A model generated the notes under the pieces. That model searched no databases. It saw only the letters and a list, made by a program, of their open reading frames with translations, and had not been told where the DNA came from. A DNA stretch of 64,000 nt, from positions 30,834-94,833 of the forward strand of contig DAHB01000005.1 in assembly GCA_002498365.1 (NCBI GenBank), given 5' to 3'. The translations under genes were made by a program, and so were the position numbers. Each line of letters begins with the position of its first letter. Position 1 is the first letter of the stretch. The stretch is from Methanomassiliicoccaceae archaeon UBA421. Lineage in GTDB: Archaea > Thermoplasmatota > Thermoplasmata > Methanomassiliicoccales > Methanomethylophilaceae. Shown one piece after another: positions 16,327 to 26,200 of this stretch.

Positions 16327-16686
16327 ATGAACGGAATCAGCCCCCAGCTCCAGAACCAGATAACACAGTTCCAGCAGGTGCAGCAGCAGCTGCAGAACGT
16401 CAGCACCCAGAAAGTACAGATGGAGGCCCAGCTCAGAGAGCTCCAGCGCACCTTGGAGGAACTCGGCAAGGCGACCGGGGACGTCTACAAGAGCGTAGGG
16501 TCCCTTCTTATGAAGGTCGACGACAGAGAAGCCCTGAAACTGGACATCGAGGACTCAGTGGAGACCATGGACGTGAGAGTGAAAAGCCTGGACCGCCAGG
16601 AGAAAAGTCTCCGCGAGAAATACCAGTCCCTCCAAGAGACCATAAATAAGGCCATGGGCAACGCCTCGGCCGGCGCGGAACAGTAA
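16327..16686 (+). CDS. pfdB: Prefoldin subunit beta
   Basis: The 119-residue protein is almost entirely coiled coil with a short hairpin between the helices (DVYKSVGSLLMKVDDREA), the prefoldin beta signature. It hands unfolded proteins to the group II chaperonin. It ends in TAA followed by a terminator, closing the superoperon. Confidence 0.95.
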   Translation: MNGISPQLQNQITQFQQVQQQLQNVSTQKVQMEAQLRELQRTLEELGKATGDVYKSVGSLLMKVDDREALKLDIEDSVETMDVRVKSLDRQEKSLREKYQSLQETINKAMGNASAGAEQ

Positions 16687-16694
16687 ACACATTA

Positions 16695-16723
16695 CGGGCC
16701 CCGGCCCGAATACACACTTTTTT
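16695..16723 (+). terminator. Terminator of the exosome-prefoldin superoperon
   Basis: CGGGC-CCCG-GCCCG (16695-16708) forms a compact GC hairpin followed by TTTTTT at 16718-16723. It lies directly after pfdB and before the promoter of the ABC exporter. Confidence 0.65.
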
Positions 16724-16777
16724 AGACACTTAACAGCACTCCAATAAATTTAAAAGCGAGATATACCTCAATGCTTC

Positions 16778-17512
16778 ATGGATGCCCTGCGCGTAGAGAA
16801 CGTGCATAAAATATACGGGAACATCGAGGCCGTCAAGGGAATAAACTTCTCTGTCAAAGAGGGAGAGATCTTTGGCCTCATCGGACCGAACGGCGCCGGG
16901 AAGACCACGGCGCTTAGGATGATCTCGACGCTCATAACCATAACTTCCGGAAAGATAACCGTCTGCGGATACGATGTCGCCGCCCAGGGGGACGACGTAA
17001 GAAAATCCATAAGCTATCTGCCCGAGGACGCGGGCGCCTACAAGGACCTGACGGGACGCACCTATCTGCGCTTCATCGCGGGCTTCTTCACCGACGGCGA
17101 GGAGACAGAAAAAATGACCCAGAGGGGGATGGACATCGCCAACCTGGGAGACCGCATCGACAGCAAGGTCAACACTTACAGCAAGGGCATGATGAGACGC
17201 CTGCTCATCGCAAGGGCGATAATGACCTCACCGCGTTTCGCCATCATGGACGAGGTAACATCCGGATTGGACGTGATGAACGCGCACGACATCAGGGAGC
17301 TGATCCGGGAGATAGCCGGGTCCGGAGTTACGGTTCTCCTCTCCTCGCACAACATGTATGAGGTCGAATCCCTGTGCGACCGCGTCGCCATGATCAACAA
17401 GGGAGAGATCATCATGCAGGGGACTCCCGCGGAGCTCAAGGCGAAATACGACGCTAAAAACCTTGAAGAGGTCTTCATCAAGGGGGTGAAGTCCGTTGAA
17501 CAATCTGTTTAA
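16778..17512 (+). CDS. ABC-2 exporter ATP-binding protein
   Basis: The 244-residue ATPase has Walker A GPNGAGKTT, the ABC signature YSKGMMRR (a variant of LSGGQ common in NatA-type exporters), Walker B FAIMDEVTSGLD and a switch His in SSHNMYEVE. It pairs with the permease that overlaps its 3' end. Substrate is unknown; NatAB-like Na+ or drug export is the usual annotation. Confidence 0.9.
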   Translation: MDALRVENVHKIYGNIEAVKGINFSVKEGEIFGLIGPNGAGKTTALRMISTLITITSGKITVCGYDVAAQGDDVRKSISYLPEDAGAYKDLTGRTYLRFIAGFFTDGEETEKMTQRGMDIANLGDRIDSKVNTYSKGMMRRLLIARAIMTSPRFAIMDEVTSGLDVMNAHDIRELIREIAGSGVTVLLSSHNMYEVESLCDRVAMINKGEIIMQGTPAELKAKYDAKNLEEVFIKGVKSVEQSV

Positions 17513-18836
17513 CCTGGTCAAGAAAGAGCTCAGGGAGCTGATGACCCTCGAGTCCCTAATCTCGATAGCGGTCGTCATGATACTGTTCGTAGGTCTGGGA
17601 TATATGATCAGCGACCAGACCGAACAGGCCATGGAGCCCGTCAGGATGGGCGTGATAAACTACGACGATCAGAGTTCTTCCACATATTACGACACTGTCA
17701 ATTCCGCGTTGGACGGGATGTACGATCCCGCCACCAGGGACCAGTACCTGATCAAGCTGTACCCGTCCTCCATACTGACCGACGAGGAGACGATCTCGCT
17801 GATGCAGGAGAAGGGCCTCTCTAACCTTCTGGTGGTGAGCCCTGACTTCAGCGACAATATCGATAACGGGACACAGGGTAAGATCAAAGCTTACTACATA
17901 TCCGCAAACACCGGTGCGTTCGGAGGGATCGATTCCGATTCCGTCCAGGTTTTCGTGACCGTTGTCAACGGAGCCGTTTCGACGGAGCTCATGAATAACG
18001 AGCTTTCCGTCACTCCGGAGGAGGCCGCGTTCCTGAAGAGCCCGGTCTCCTTCAGCATGCCTGACAACTACACATACATCAACGGAAAGCTGTATTCGGA
18101 CATAACGCCGTCCGCCATAAGCGGGGCGATGATGACCCAGACCCTGATGGTCCCGATAATAATCATGATCGTCATCATGGTCGTCGGCAGCATAGTGATA
18201 TCATCTATGGGCACCGAGAAGGAGAACAAGACCCTGGAGACCCTGCTTACGTTGCCCGTGAAGAGGACGACGGTCGTCAGCGGCAAGATCCTCGCATCGG
18301 GGATAATGGGTCTGGTATACGGCGCCGCGTACATGGTCGGAATGTATGCTTACATGAGCGCCATGACCGCAAGCGCGGGTGCCGTGAACCTCGCGGACTA
18401 CGGACTGGTGCTGGAGCCCGTCGACTGGGTCATCACGATGCTCATGATGTTTGTATCCATCCTGTGCGCGCTGGGACTGTGCATGATACTGGGCGCCTTC
18501 GTCAAGAACTACAAGAGCGCGCAGACCATGACGCTGCCTATATCCGTCGTCGCGATGATCCCCATGTTCGTCTTCATGTTCGTCGGCTGGAACTCGCTGC
18601 CGGCCGCGATGCAGGCCGTCATGTTCGCTATACCGTTCTCCCACCCGATGATGGTGATGCAGAACCTGATGTTCGGAGATTACGTCCTGGTCTTCGCCGG
18701 TCTGATCTACTGTGTGGCGTTCGCCGCCGTGACCGTGCTCATTACCGTAAGGCTCTACAACTCCGACATACTGCTCGTCGGCTTCGGACAGACCAGGCTC
18801 GGGAGGATCTTGGCAAAGTACAAAAAAGCGGACTGA
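17496..18836 (+). CDS. ABC-2 exporter permease (NatB-like)
   Basis: This 446-residue permease has a first membrane helix near 17-35, a large extracytoplasmic domain (about 40-200), then a cluster of about five helices from about 210, with GTEKENKTLETLLTLPVKR between two of them, the hallmark of ABC2_membrane_3 proteins. The start is TTG 17496, supported by GGGGGTGA eight bases upstream and the overlap with the ATPase gene. Confidence 0.88.
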   Translation: MNNLFNLVKKELRELMTLESLISIAVVMILFVGLGYMISDQTEQAMEPVRMGVINYDDQSSSTYYDTVNSALDGMYDPATRDQYLIKLYPSSILTDEETISLMQEKGLSNLLVVSPDFSDNIDNGTQGKIKAYYISANTGAFGGIDSDSVQVFVTVVNGAVSTELMNNELSVTPEEAAFLKSPVSFSMPDNYTYINGKLYSDITPSAISGAMMTQTLMVPIIIMIVIMVVGSIVISSMGTEKENKTLETLLTLPVKRTTVVSGKILASGIMGLVYGAAYMVGMYAYMSAMTASAGAVNLADYGLVLEPVDWVITMLMMFVSILCALGLCMILGAFVKNYKSAQTMTLPISVVAMIPMFVFMFVGWNSLPAAMQAVMFAIPFSHPMMVMQNLMFGDYVLVFAGLIYCVAFAAVTVLITVRLYNSDILLVGFGQTRLGRILAKYKKAD

Positions 18837-18847
18837 GTACAGGGTCC

Positions 18848-19819
18848 ATGGGACGATACAAAGAGCTCGCGGAGGCCATGCGGCACGGGAAGAAAGCGAT
18901 ACTGGTGCACAGCAACGCCGACACGGATGCCATCGGCTCCGCCTACGGGCTTTACAGGTGCTTACCCGATTGCACCATCTGCGCATGCGGAGGGGTCGAC
19001 TACGTGGCCAACGTTGTGGCTGATAAATTGAAGATCCCGTTGACCGATGAGTACGACCCGTCCGACTACGACCTCACCGTCGTGGTGGACACATCGTCCC
19101 CTGAGCTTCTCAGCGTCTCTGTGCCGGAGGGCAGCATCGTTATAGACCACCACATACCCACCGGCAAATGGGAAGGGATGAGGGTGTTCTGCGACAGCCG
19201 CAGCGTATCCTGCTGCGAGATAGTTGCGGAGATAATCCGCGAGACCGGAACGAAAATAGACAAAGAGACCGGACTTGCGCTTCTCGGGGGAATGCTCACG
19301 GACAGCGGACATTTCCAATTCTCGAATTCCGACACCCTCAGACATTTCGCCGAGATAATGGACGAGGGCGGCGTGGCGATGGACGAGGCGATCTCCGCTA
19401 CGCGTGCAAACATCAGGATGTCCGAAAGGACGGCGGTGCTGAAGACGATGGAGCGCGTGAAGTTCGAACGCGTCGGCGACATGATCGTAGCTTCGGCCGT
19501 GGGAAGCAGCTTCGAAGCTTCTGCATGCAGAGCAGTAACGTCGGCGGGCGCCGACGTGGTGTTCGTAGGCACCCAGAGAGACGACCTTTTCAGGATAAGC
19601 GCCAGGGCGACCCAGGAGATGGTCCGTAGGGGCATCAACCTGGGAGAGGTCCTTGAGAACATCGGTTCCGAGATAGAATGCGACGGAGGCGGCCATATCG
19701 GCGCTGCGGGACTTTCGGGAATCGGAGATGTGGAGGCGGTGCTGGGAATGTGCGTCTCCAGAACGATGGACTCCTTCCGCCACATAAAGGCGGACATGGG
19801 CTGCGGGCCCGAGCTGTGA
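18848..19819 (+). CDS. DHH-family phosphoesterase
   Basis: The 323-residue protein has motif I HSNADTDAIGS (H21, D25, D27), D81 in VVVDTSS, the DHH triad D100-H101-H102, and a C-terminal DHHA1 domain with CDGGGHIGAAG. This layout fits NrnA-like nano-RNA/pAp phosphatases and cyclic-dinucleotide phosphodiesterases. Substrate cannot be set from sequence alone. The start ATG 18848 follows the permease stop by 11 bases. The gene ends directly against tyrS on the other strand. Confidence 0.85.
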   Translation: MGRYKELAEAMRHGKKAILVHSNADTDAIGSAYGLYRCLPDCTICACGGVDYVANVVADKLKIPLTDEYDPSDYDLTVVVDTSSPELLSVSVPEGSIVIDHHIPTGKWEGMRVFCDSRSVSCCEIVAEIIRETGTKIDKETGLALLGGMLTDSGHFQFSNSDTLRHFAEIMDEGGVAMDEAISATRANIRMSERTAVLKTMERVKFERVGDMIVASAVGSSFEASACRAVTSAGADVVFVGTQRDDLFRISARATQEMVRRGINLGEVLENIGSEIECDGGGHIGAAGLSGIGDVEAVLGMCVSRTMDSFRHIKADMGCGPEL

Positions 19820-20884
19820 TCACATCTTTCCGAGTTTCACCAGGACCTCTTTCAGGGCCTCGAGGTTCTCTGGTCTCTTCCCGAAGTAGTCGGAAACAGG
19901 CTTCAGGGTCTCTGCCAGAGCATCGGAAACTCCGTTCTTGAGGTCCAGGGGGAAGAGCGATCCGCCGAAATATGCCTCTGTCAGCTCCTCATAGCTGTCA
20001 TATGCGACCATGCCGCCGAATTTCTCGGGGCGGTCGATGACGAGCCTCCCCATGCGGGGGAATATTACGTAACGGCACAGCATGAGCACAGGGTTGGTGT
20101 CCTCGGCCTCTTTTTCCTGGGGGCAGAACGCCTTCTTCATTTTTCTCGAGATCTCTTCCTTGGAGTCATGGATGGTGATGTTCCTGTCCGGTTTGCTCTT
20201 GGACATCTTCGACTCTGCGGGGTCCATCCTGTTGCCCCCTCCGAGGCCGGGCAGCAACGGGGTGTGCAAAGCTATCGGCTTCCTCCATCCCAGCTTGTCG
20301 GCGGCGTCCCTGGCGAGCATGTGCGCCCTCCTCTGGTCCATCCCCGCGTAGGCGAGGTCGACGTCCATGCAGAATATGTCCGTCACCTGGAGTATCGGGT
20401 AGAATATCTTCGAAGTGTCCACCTCGGCCTCGTCCTCGGAACGGCCCATGATTGTCATGGACCTTTTCACCCTGCTGAGGGATGTGGCCTTTGCGACGAC
20501 TATGACCTTTTCCCAGTAGCCCGTGTCGCTGACAAGGTCGCTTGCGTACCTGTATTCGACCTTGTCGGACGGAACTCCCAGTGCCGTGAAGCAGTCCTGC
20601 ATGTATCTGGCACAGGTCCTTATGTTCTCGATGTCCCCGCCCAGCTTATCGTTGATGGACGCATGCCAGTCCGCCCAGAATATCGTGACTTTGAACCCCG
20701 CGTCCGCAAGGTCCCTGATCTTGGACGCCACGAGGACCCAGCCCATGTGGACAAGGCCGGAGGGCTCGAACCCGATATAGGCGGTGGGGTGCTCCTTCGT
20801 CCTCAGAAGGTCCATGAGCTCTTCCTCCGTTACTATCTCTTCCGCGTTCCTTGTTATCAGTTCGTACCTTTCGGTGGCATCCAT
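19820..20884 (-). CDS. tyrS: Tyrosyl-tRNA synthetase
   Basis: The 354-residue class I enzyme has the archaeal/eukaryal-type HIGH-like motif PSGLVHMGW, a tyrosine-binding region including QVTDIFCMDVDLAYAGMDQR, and KMSKS in ESKMSKSKPD. The start is set at ATG 20884 (MDATERYEL), about 28 nt downstream of a TATA box on the minus strand, so the message is probably leaderless. A longer frame to 20962 crosses that promoter. Its substrate, an intron-containing tRNA-Tyr, is at 34.4 kb. Confidence 0.95.
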   Translation of the reverse strand: MDATERYELITRNAEEIVTEEELMDLLRTKEHPTAYIGFEPSGLVHMGWVLVASKIRDLADAGFKVTIFWADWHASINDKLGGDIENIRTCARYMQDCFTALGVPSDKVEYRYASDLVSDTGYWEKVIVVAKATSLSRVKRSMTIMGRSEDEAEVDTSKIFYPILQVTDIFCMDVDLAYAGMDQRRAHMLARDAADKLGWRKPIALHTPLLPGLGGGNRMDPAESKMSKSKPDRNITIHDSKEEISRKMKKAFCPQEKEAEDTNPVLMLCRYVIFPRMGRLVIDRPEKFGGMVAYDSYEELTEAYFGGSLFPLDLKNGVSDALAETLKPVSDYFGKRPENLEALKEVLVKLGKM

Positions 20885-20967
20885 TTTATCGTTGCTGTTA
20901 TCGTACCTTCCCTTAAATATGTCTCCTTTTAAGAACAGGTAAATAACCACATCGCCGTGCACGTTCA

Positions 20968-21519
20968 GTGTACGAGCTTCTGAGAAAGAGCTTTATGGCC
21001 AGCCCTGTGATCGACAGGAACGGCTACCCGTATTTCGTCAATCCCATAAGCGACGGCGTTCCCCGCGTGGACCCCGCACTTCTGAACGAAGTCGTGGAGG
21101 GGCTGATTGACCTGGGAGATTTCGACTGCGACGTCATACTCGCGCCGGAGGCTATGGGCATCCCGCTGGCCGTGCCAATATCCCTAAGGCTGGGCATCCC
21201 CTACAGCATAGTAAGGAAACGCGGTTACGGGCTTCCCGGAGAAATAATCATAGACAGGAGCACCGGCTATTCTTCAGGAAGTTTGTATATAAACGGACCG
21301 GGAAGAGGCGACAGGGCCGTGATAGTCGAGGACACCCTCAGCACCGGCGGGACCGTGAGGGCCCTCGCCCTTGCGCTGGCCTCCCACGGCATCAGGCTCG
21401 TGGAGGTATTGGCGGTCTTCGATAAGACCGGGGACCTCGCAGATGCCGTGCCGGGTGTCCGTGTGAAGGCGATGCTGCGCGTGGGAGTGAGGGACGGCAA
21501 ACCGTTCCTGGATTGCTAA
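20968..21519 (+). CDS. hpt: Hypoxanthine/guanine phosphoribosyltransferase-like protein
   Basis: The 183-residue type I PRTase has the PRPP loop VIVEDTLSTGGT and the archaeal Hpt N-terminal region NPISDGVPRVDPALL. It would salvage hypoxanthine or guanine. The chosen start is GTG 20968 because homologues share a leucine-rich N terminus before this block; ATG 20995 would remove it. It is transcribed divergently from tyrS with an 83-bp shared promoter region. Confidence 0.85.
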   Translation: MYELLRKSFMASPVIDRNGYPYFVNPISDGVPRVDPALLNEVVEGLIDLGDFDCDVILAPEAMGIPLAVPISLRLGIPYSIVRKRGYGLPGEIIIDRSTGYSSGSLYINGPGRGDRAVIVEDTLSTGGTVRALALALASHGIRLVEVLAVFDKTGDLADAVPGVRVKAMLRVGVRDGKPFLDC

Positions 21520-21564
21520 CTGTAGATATCCGCATATATACCGCACGGCGACAGATCTTAGGCC

Positions 21565-22833
21565 ATGGGTACGGACGTCCTGCTTCTTGTATCGCTGATG
21601 AGCATGGCGGGGGCCCTGATGGGCGCGGTGACCGGACTGGTGCCTGGCATTCACGTCAACACGCTGGCCGCTTTGATGCTGGTCTCGTATCCCTCGGTCT
21701 CGTCCTTCGTTTCGGGGTTCGCGGAGCCCGAGACAGTGCCGATCCTCGTGTCCGCATGCATTGTATCCGCATCTGTGGTCCATTCTTTCCTTGATTTCAT
21801 CCCTTCGGTCTTCATAGGCGCACCGGACCCCGACGAAGCGCTGACAATGCTGCCGGGCCACAGGCTGCTTATGGAGGGGAGGGGCATGGAGGCCGTCAGG
21901 GCCGCCGCGGTCGGAAGCGCGGTCGGATCCTTTTCAGCGGTGATTCTGTCGGTGCCGGTCCAGTATATCATGCTGAAAGGCGCGGCGGCGATCATGGACG
22001 ACCTGACCCTGGCCGTCGTGGTATTCGTCTCCGCGGTGGTTATTTTTTCTGCCAAAGGGTTTCGGGGAAGACTGTTGGCCGCCGTCCTTTTTGCCGCGTC
22101 CGGAATAATGGGGCTTGTATGTGCGATCCCGGAGATGCCTTCCTCCGGGATCTTCGGAGAAGGGACTCTGCTGTTCCCACTGCTTACGGGTCTTTTCGGG
22201 GTGCCGCCGCTGCTCGCATCCGCGAGGTCCGGGAGCTTCCCGGAACAGCGTGACCGTCCTAAGAGCCCAGTAGGTCCCCTGCCCGGCCTTAAGGGCGTGT
22301 TGACCGGCTGCATCGCAGGATGGTTCCCGGGAATAACTGCGACCGCGGGGGCGGCGCTTTCCGCCGGCGTGTCACGCGAGGACAGCCCGGAGAACTTCAT
22401 ATCCCTGGTGGCATCGATAGGCACAGTCACATCGGTGTTCTCCCTGGTCACGTTATCGGTGACTGGTAGCGGAAGGTCCGGCACATCTGCAGTTGTCAAA
22501 GAGATTATGCAGGGGGGGCTGGAAGGCTTCTGCTCCGGAGGTTTCATGCTCATTCTTGTGGCGGTTTGCCTGGCGTCGGCCCTCGGATACGCCATGACCA
22601 TCGCCGCAGGGCGCGGGATATCTAAGCTGACGATGGGGCTCGACCCTCGGAAGACTAACATGGGGGCCCTGATCCTGATATCTTCACTGGCACTTATTAT
22701 GACCGGGACCTGCGGGTTGGCCGTTCTTGCCACGGCTGCCCTTCTGGGACTGGTCCCACAGTCGGAAGGGTCCGGACGCATACCACTCACGGGATGCCTT
22801 ATCGTCCCGGTCATAATAGGCGCCCTTTTCTGA
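21565..22833 (+). CDS. TctA/DUF112-family membrane protein
   Basis: The 422-residue protein is strongly hydrophobic with roughly ten membrane segments. The N-terminal GALMGAVTGLVPGIHVN block is the signature repeat of the TctA-like archaeal family (COG1784-type), repeated weakly around GVLTGCIAGWFPGITAT. Bacterial TctA transports tricarboxylates with TctB and TctC, none of which is seen here, so the substrate is unknown. Confidence 0.8.
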   Translation: MGTDVLLLVSLMSMAGALMGAVTGLVPGIHVNTLAALMLVSYPSVSSFVSGFAEPETVPILVSACIVSASVVHSFLDFIPSVFIGAPDPDEALTMLPGHRLLMEGRGMEAVRAAAVGSAVGSFSAVILSVPVQYIMLKGAAAIMDDLTLAVVVFVSAVVIFSAKGFRGRLLAAVLFAASGIMGLVCAIPEMPSSGIFGEGTLLFPLLTGLFGVPPLLASARSGSFPEQRDRPKSPVGPLPGLKGVLTGCIAGWFPGITATAGAALSAGVSREDSPENFISLVASIGTVTSVFSLVTLSVTGSGRSGTSAVVKEIMQGGLEGFCSGGFMLILVAVCLASALGYAMTIAAGRGISKLTMGLDPRKTNMGALILISSLALIMTGTCGLAVLATAALLGLVPQSEGSGRIPLTGCLIVPVIIGALF

Positions 22834-22834
22834 A

Positions 22835-23236
22835 TCAGAGGCGCCCGGAAGCTTTACCGAGGAACCGCTCTATATCCACTATTACCCTTTCGTGGGTCCC
22901 TCTGGCTATTTCGCCGGCACCGTCTCTGACAGTGAAACTGAACGTGAGATGACGGCGGTCTACCTTCACTAGCTCCGTCTCGCATGTCACCGCGGACCCC
23001 AGAGGCGTGGGGGCGATGTGGTCCAGGACCGTCCTGCTTCCTACCGAACATGTGCCGGATTCAAGGAGGTCTATAACCGACATATATGCCGTTTTCTCCA
23101 TCAGCGCAGAGAGTGCGGGGGTCGCATACACCATCTGGGTCCCGCTCCCGACGTGGACGGCCGTCTTGTCCTCGGTCACCTTTTCGGAGACCTTTCCTTT
23201 TATTCCCGCCGACAAACTCTGGTTGCCTTCTTCCAT
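22835..23236 (-). CDS. FlK-like hot-dog thioesterase
   Basis: The roughly 133-residue protein matches the fluoroacetyl-CoA thioesterase FlK fold: VYATPALSALMEKTA contains the Thr and Glu, and TVLDHIAPTPLG contains the His, of the FlK catalytic set. Most homologues are not fluoroacetate-specific, so general acyl-CoA housekeeping is more likely. ATG 23236 is preferred; ATG 23245 adds three residues. Confidence 0.82.
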   Translation of the reverse strand: MEEGNQSLSAGIKGKVSEKVTEDKTAVHVGSGTQMVYATPALSALMEKTAYMSVIDLLESGTCSVGSRTVLDHIAPTPLGSAVTCETELVKVDRRHLTFSFTVRDGAGEIARGTHERVIVDIERFLGKASGRL

Positions 23237-23297
23237 ATTTTTCACCGAGAGTGCAACATACTATAGGTTTTAATTATCACGCGCGGATTCGGGTCCG

Positions 23298-26200
23298 ATG
23301 GGACCAAACGAGTTAGCTTTAGCATTGAGCAGCCTCAGAGAGAAGATAAGACGGGACGAGACCACGGAAGACGGCCGCGTTCCGGAGATCTGTTCGGACG
23401 AGGCACTCCGGGAGATAGCGTACAGGATGCCTTCCACCCCGGAAGAGATAGAATCGATACATGGCCTGGGGCCCGGATTCGTGGATGAACACGGCGGTGC
23501 GTTCCTGGAATTGCTCGAGAGATGCCGCTCCGGCAATGGAGGGAGCTCCGGCATGGGCAAGAGGACTGCAGAAACGCTTCGCGAGCTCGAAAAGAAATTG
23601 GTCAACATAAACAAGAACAACAGGATGCTATACCAGGGAAGGCTTGGCAAAAGCGTCACTTTGGATCTGACAGGGATCATCGGACCTGAATTCTCCGATG
23701 TTTTGTTCGGTAACAAACGTTCAGTAAGACTCTGCGACTCGGCCGCGGACCCGGGGCAGATTAAGATATACAGGGCCCTCAACGATATGATCAGAGAGGT
23801 GAACCGCAGCAGCAGGGATACGGGGCAGTACGACCTTTTCATCGCCTATCCCTTCGTTCAGGGCAGGATGCCCGGAGAGGATTTTGACATTAGGGCCCCT
23901 CTGGCACTGTTCCCCGTACGCCTAGACAGGGACTCCCGGTACGTCACGCTGACGGTGGACAGGGACCGAGACCCCGTATTCAACGGCACTCTGGTGCTAG
24001 CTTACATAAAATTCGCCGGCGAGAACAGGCCCATGCCGAACCTGGCCATTGAAGATTGCAACGCAGAGGACTTTTTCAGAAGGATCCTGGACTTCTATTC
24101 CGGCCAGGGGATATCCATGGAGCCCTGCGAAGGCGCCCCTGTCCTGTTCAAGGAGTACAGGTCCGGCGAGTTTCCGAAATACCTCCCCGGCGACCTGAAA
24201 ATGATTCCCAACCTCGTGCTGGGACGATACTCTTCCTACTCTAGCTCCATCCAACTGGACTTCGACCGCATCATTGAGAGCGGCGACATCAACGAGGTCC
24301 TGGACGACCTCATCACGGACCTGGGGCCCGGCGACTTCTACGATGAGGGCAAGGCGCCCCTGTCCGGGGTTCAGATCAAAGAAAAAGGACTTGAAGCGTC
24401 GGAAAAAGACCTGCTCTATGTCAACCCTCTGAACAGCGCACAGGAGAATGTGCTTACAGGCATACAGAAAAACAAGGAACTCGTCATCCAGGGACCTCCG
24501 GGGACCGGTAAGTCCCAGGTTATCACGGGCCTGATAGTTTCCGAGATCATGCGTGGAGGCAACGTTTTGATGGTGTCCGAGAAGAAGACCGCCCTCGACG
24601 TCGTCTATTCCAGACTGGGCACGCTGTCGAAATACTGCGTGATGGTGGATGATGCGGCGGACAAAGAAGAGTTCTATTCACAGATAAGACGCATTCTTAC
24701 GCCCTCCCCTCAGCGCCGCGGAGCCAACCTCGACGAGGTCTCCGACGCGGTGGACCGGGACGTGGAGATACTGAGCGGCATAGCCTCCCGCATGTACGAA
24801 CCGGACTCGTTCGGAATAGCGCCTCACAAGCTCTATTCCATGGACCGTTGGCTCGACCTCGCGGACAGGCACCAATATGAGGAATACAAGGAGCTGAGGG
24901 ACGGCGTTCCCACAAAAATCCTGTCGCTGGCATATCCGGAAGTCAAAAGGCTCCACAAGATGTTCTCCGACCCCACCACCCTGCGCGGATTCAGAGAGTA
25001 CCACGAATGCGTCGCACGCAACCCTTGGATCAAGGATATGAAGCCGGACCTTTCCGAATACGATATCGGTGAGATCAAAGTGATGCTTTCGGGCTTCATC
25101 GACAGCGTAAAAGCATGGAGGTCCAAGAACGCGATATCCCGTTCCATGGGCAGGAAGAGGGTCGAGCAAGAAGCCGAGAATATCCTCGCCCGCGGTTTCG
25201 GGCCCTACGACGAGAAGATGCTGCAGAATCTTGTGGACGATCCCGAAAAAATCCTTGTGGCACTTGATGATTACAACATGTTCTCGGAGCGCGGTACCTC
25301 ATACAACCGCATGACGGACAACGAGAGGACTTACGGGAATACCCTGATGAACCTCACCGCTTCCATGAAGTATCAGCCGCAACAGTGCAACGACCAGATA
25401 CTGAAATACGTTCTGAACGAGCGCCTACAGAGGTTCGATGCCGAGAACAAGGACCTTATGCAGCATATCCAGGACTTCGACCGCATTGTCTCCGACATGG
25501 ACTCCAAGATACGGGAAAAGATGGATATGTCGAAATCATCGGCAGAACAGAAATTCCAGGAATGTCTGGGAAACGTGATAGAGTCCAAGAGGCGCGGAGA
25601 TATAGCCAGGATCGCCGAGAGCAAGCGCAAGTGGAACATCAACAAGTTCGTTGAACGCTACAATTACGAGCTATTCAGAGGGGTCAGGGTGTGGCTCATG
25701 ACGCCCGATGCTGTGTCGGAGGTGCTGCCCCTCAGGATCGGGCTTTTCGACCTCGTCATCTTCGACGAGGCTTCGCAGATGTACGTGGAAAGAGGGATAC
25801 CCGCCATATACCGCGCCAAGAAGGTCGTTATCGCAGGGGACCACAAGCAGCTGAGGCCCAGCAGCCTGGGTTTCGGCCGCATCGACAACGACGAGTCGGC
25901 GGAAGAAGACGCCGCCGCCCTCGAAGAGGAGAGCCTCCTAGATCTGGCCAGGGCGAGGTACGATTCGATACTTCTCAATTTCCACTACCGCTCGAGGTAC
26001 GAGGAGCTCATAGCGTTCTCCAACTACGCCTTCTACGGAGGCCGTCTTTACGTTTCGCCGAACATCTCTGAACCGTCGAAACCTCCCATCGAGGTCCACA
26101 GGGTGAACGGGATCTGGGACGACACCAGGAACATGGCCGAGGCGAGGAAGATAATTGATCTTCTGAGGGAGTTCTTCATGAACAGACGCAACAACGAGAC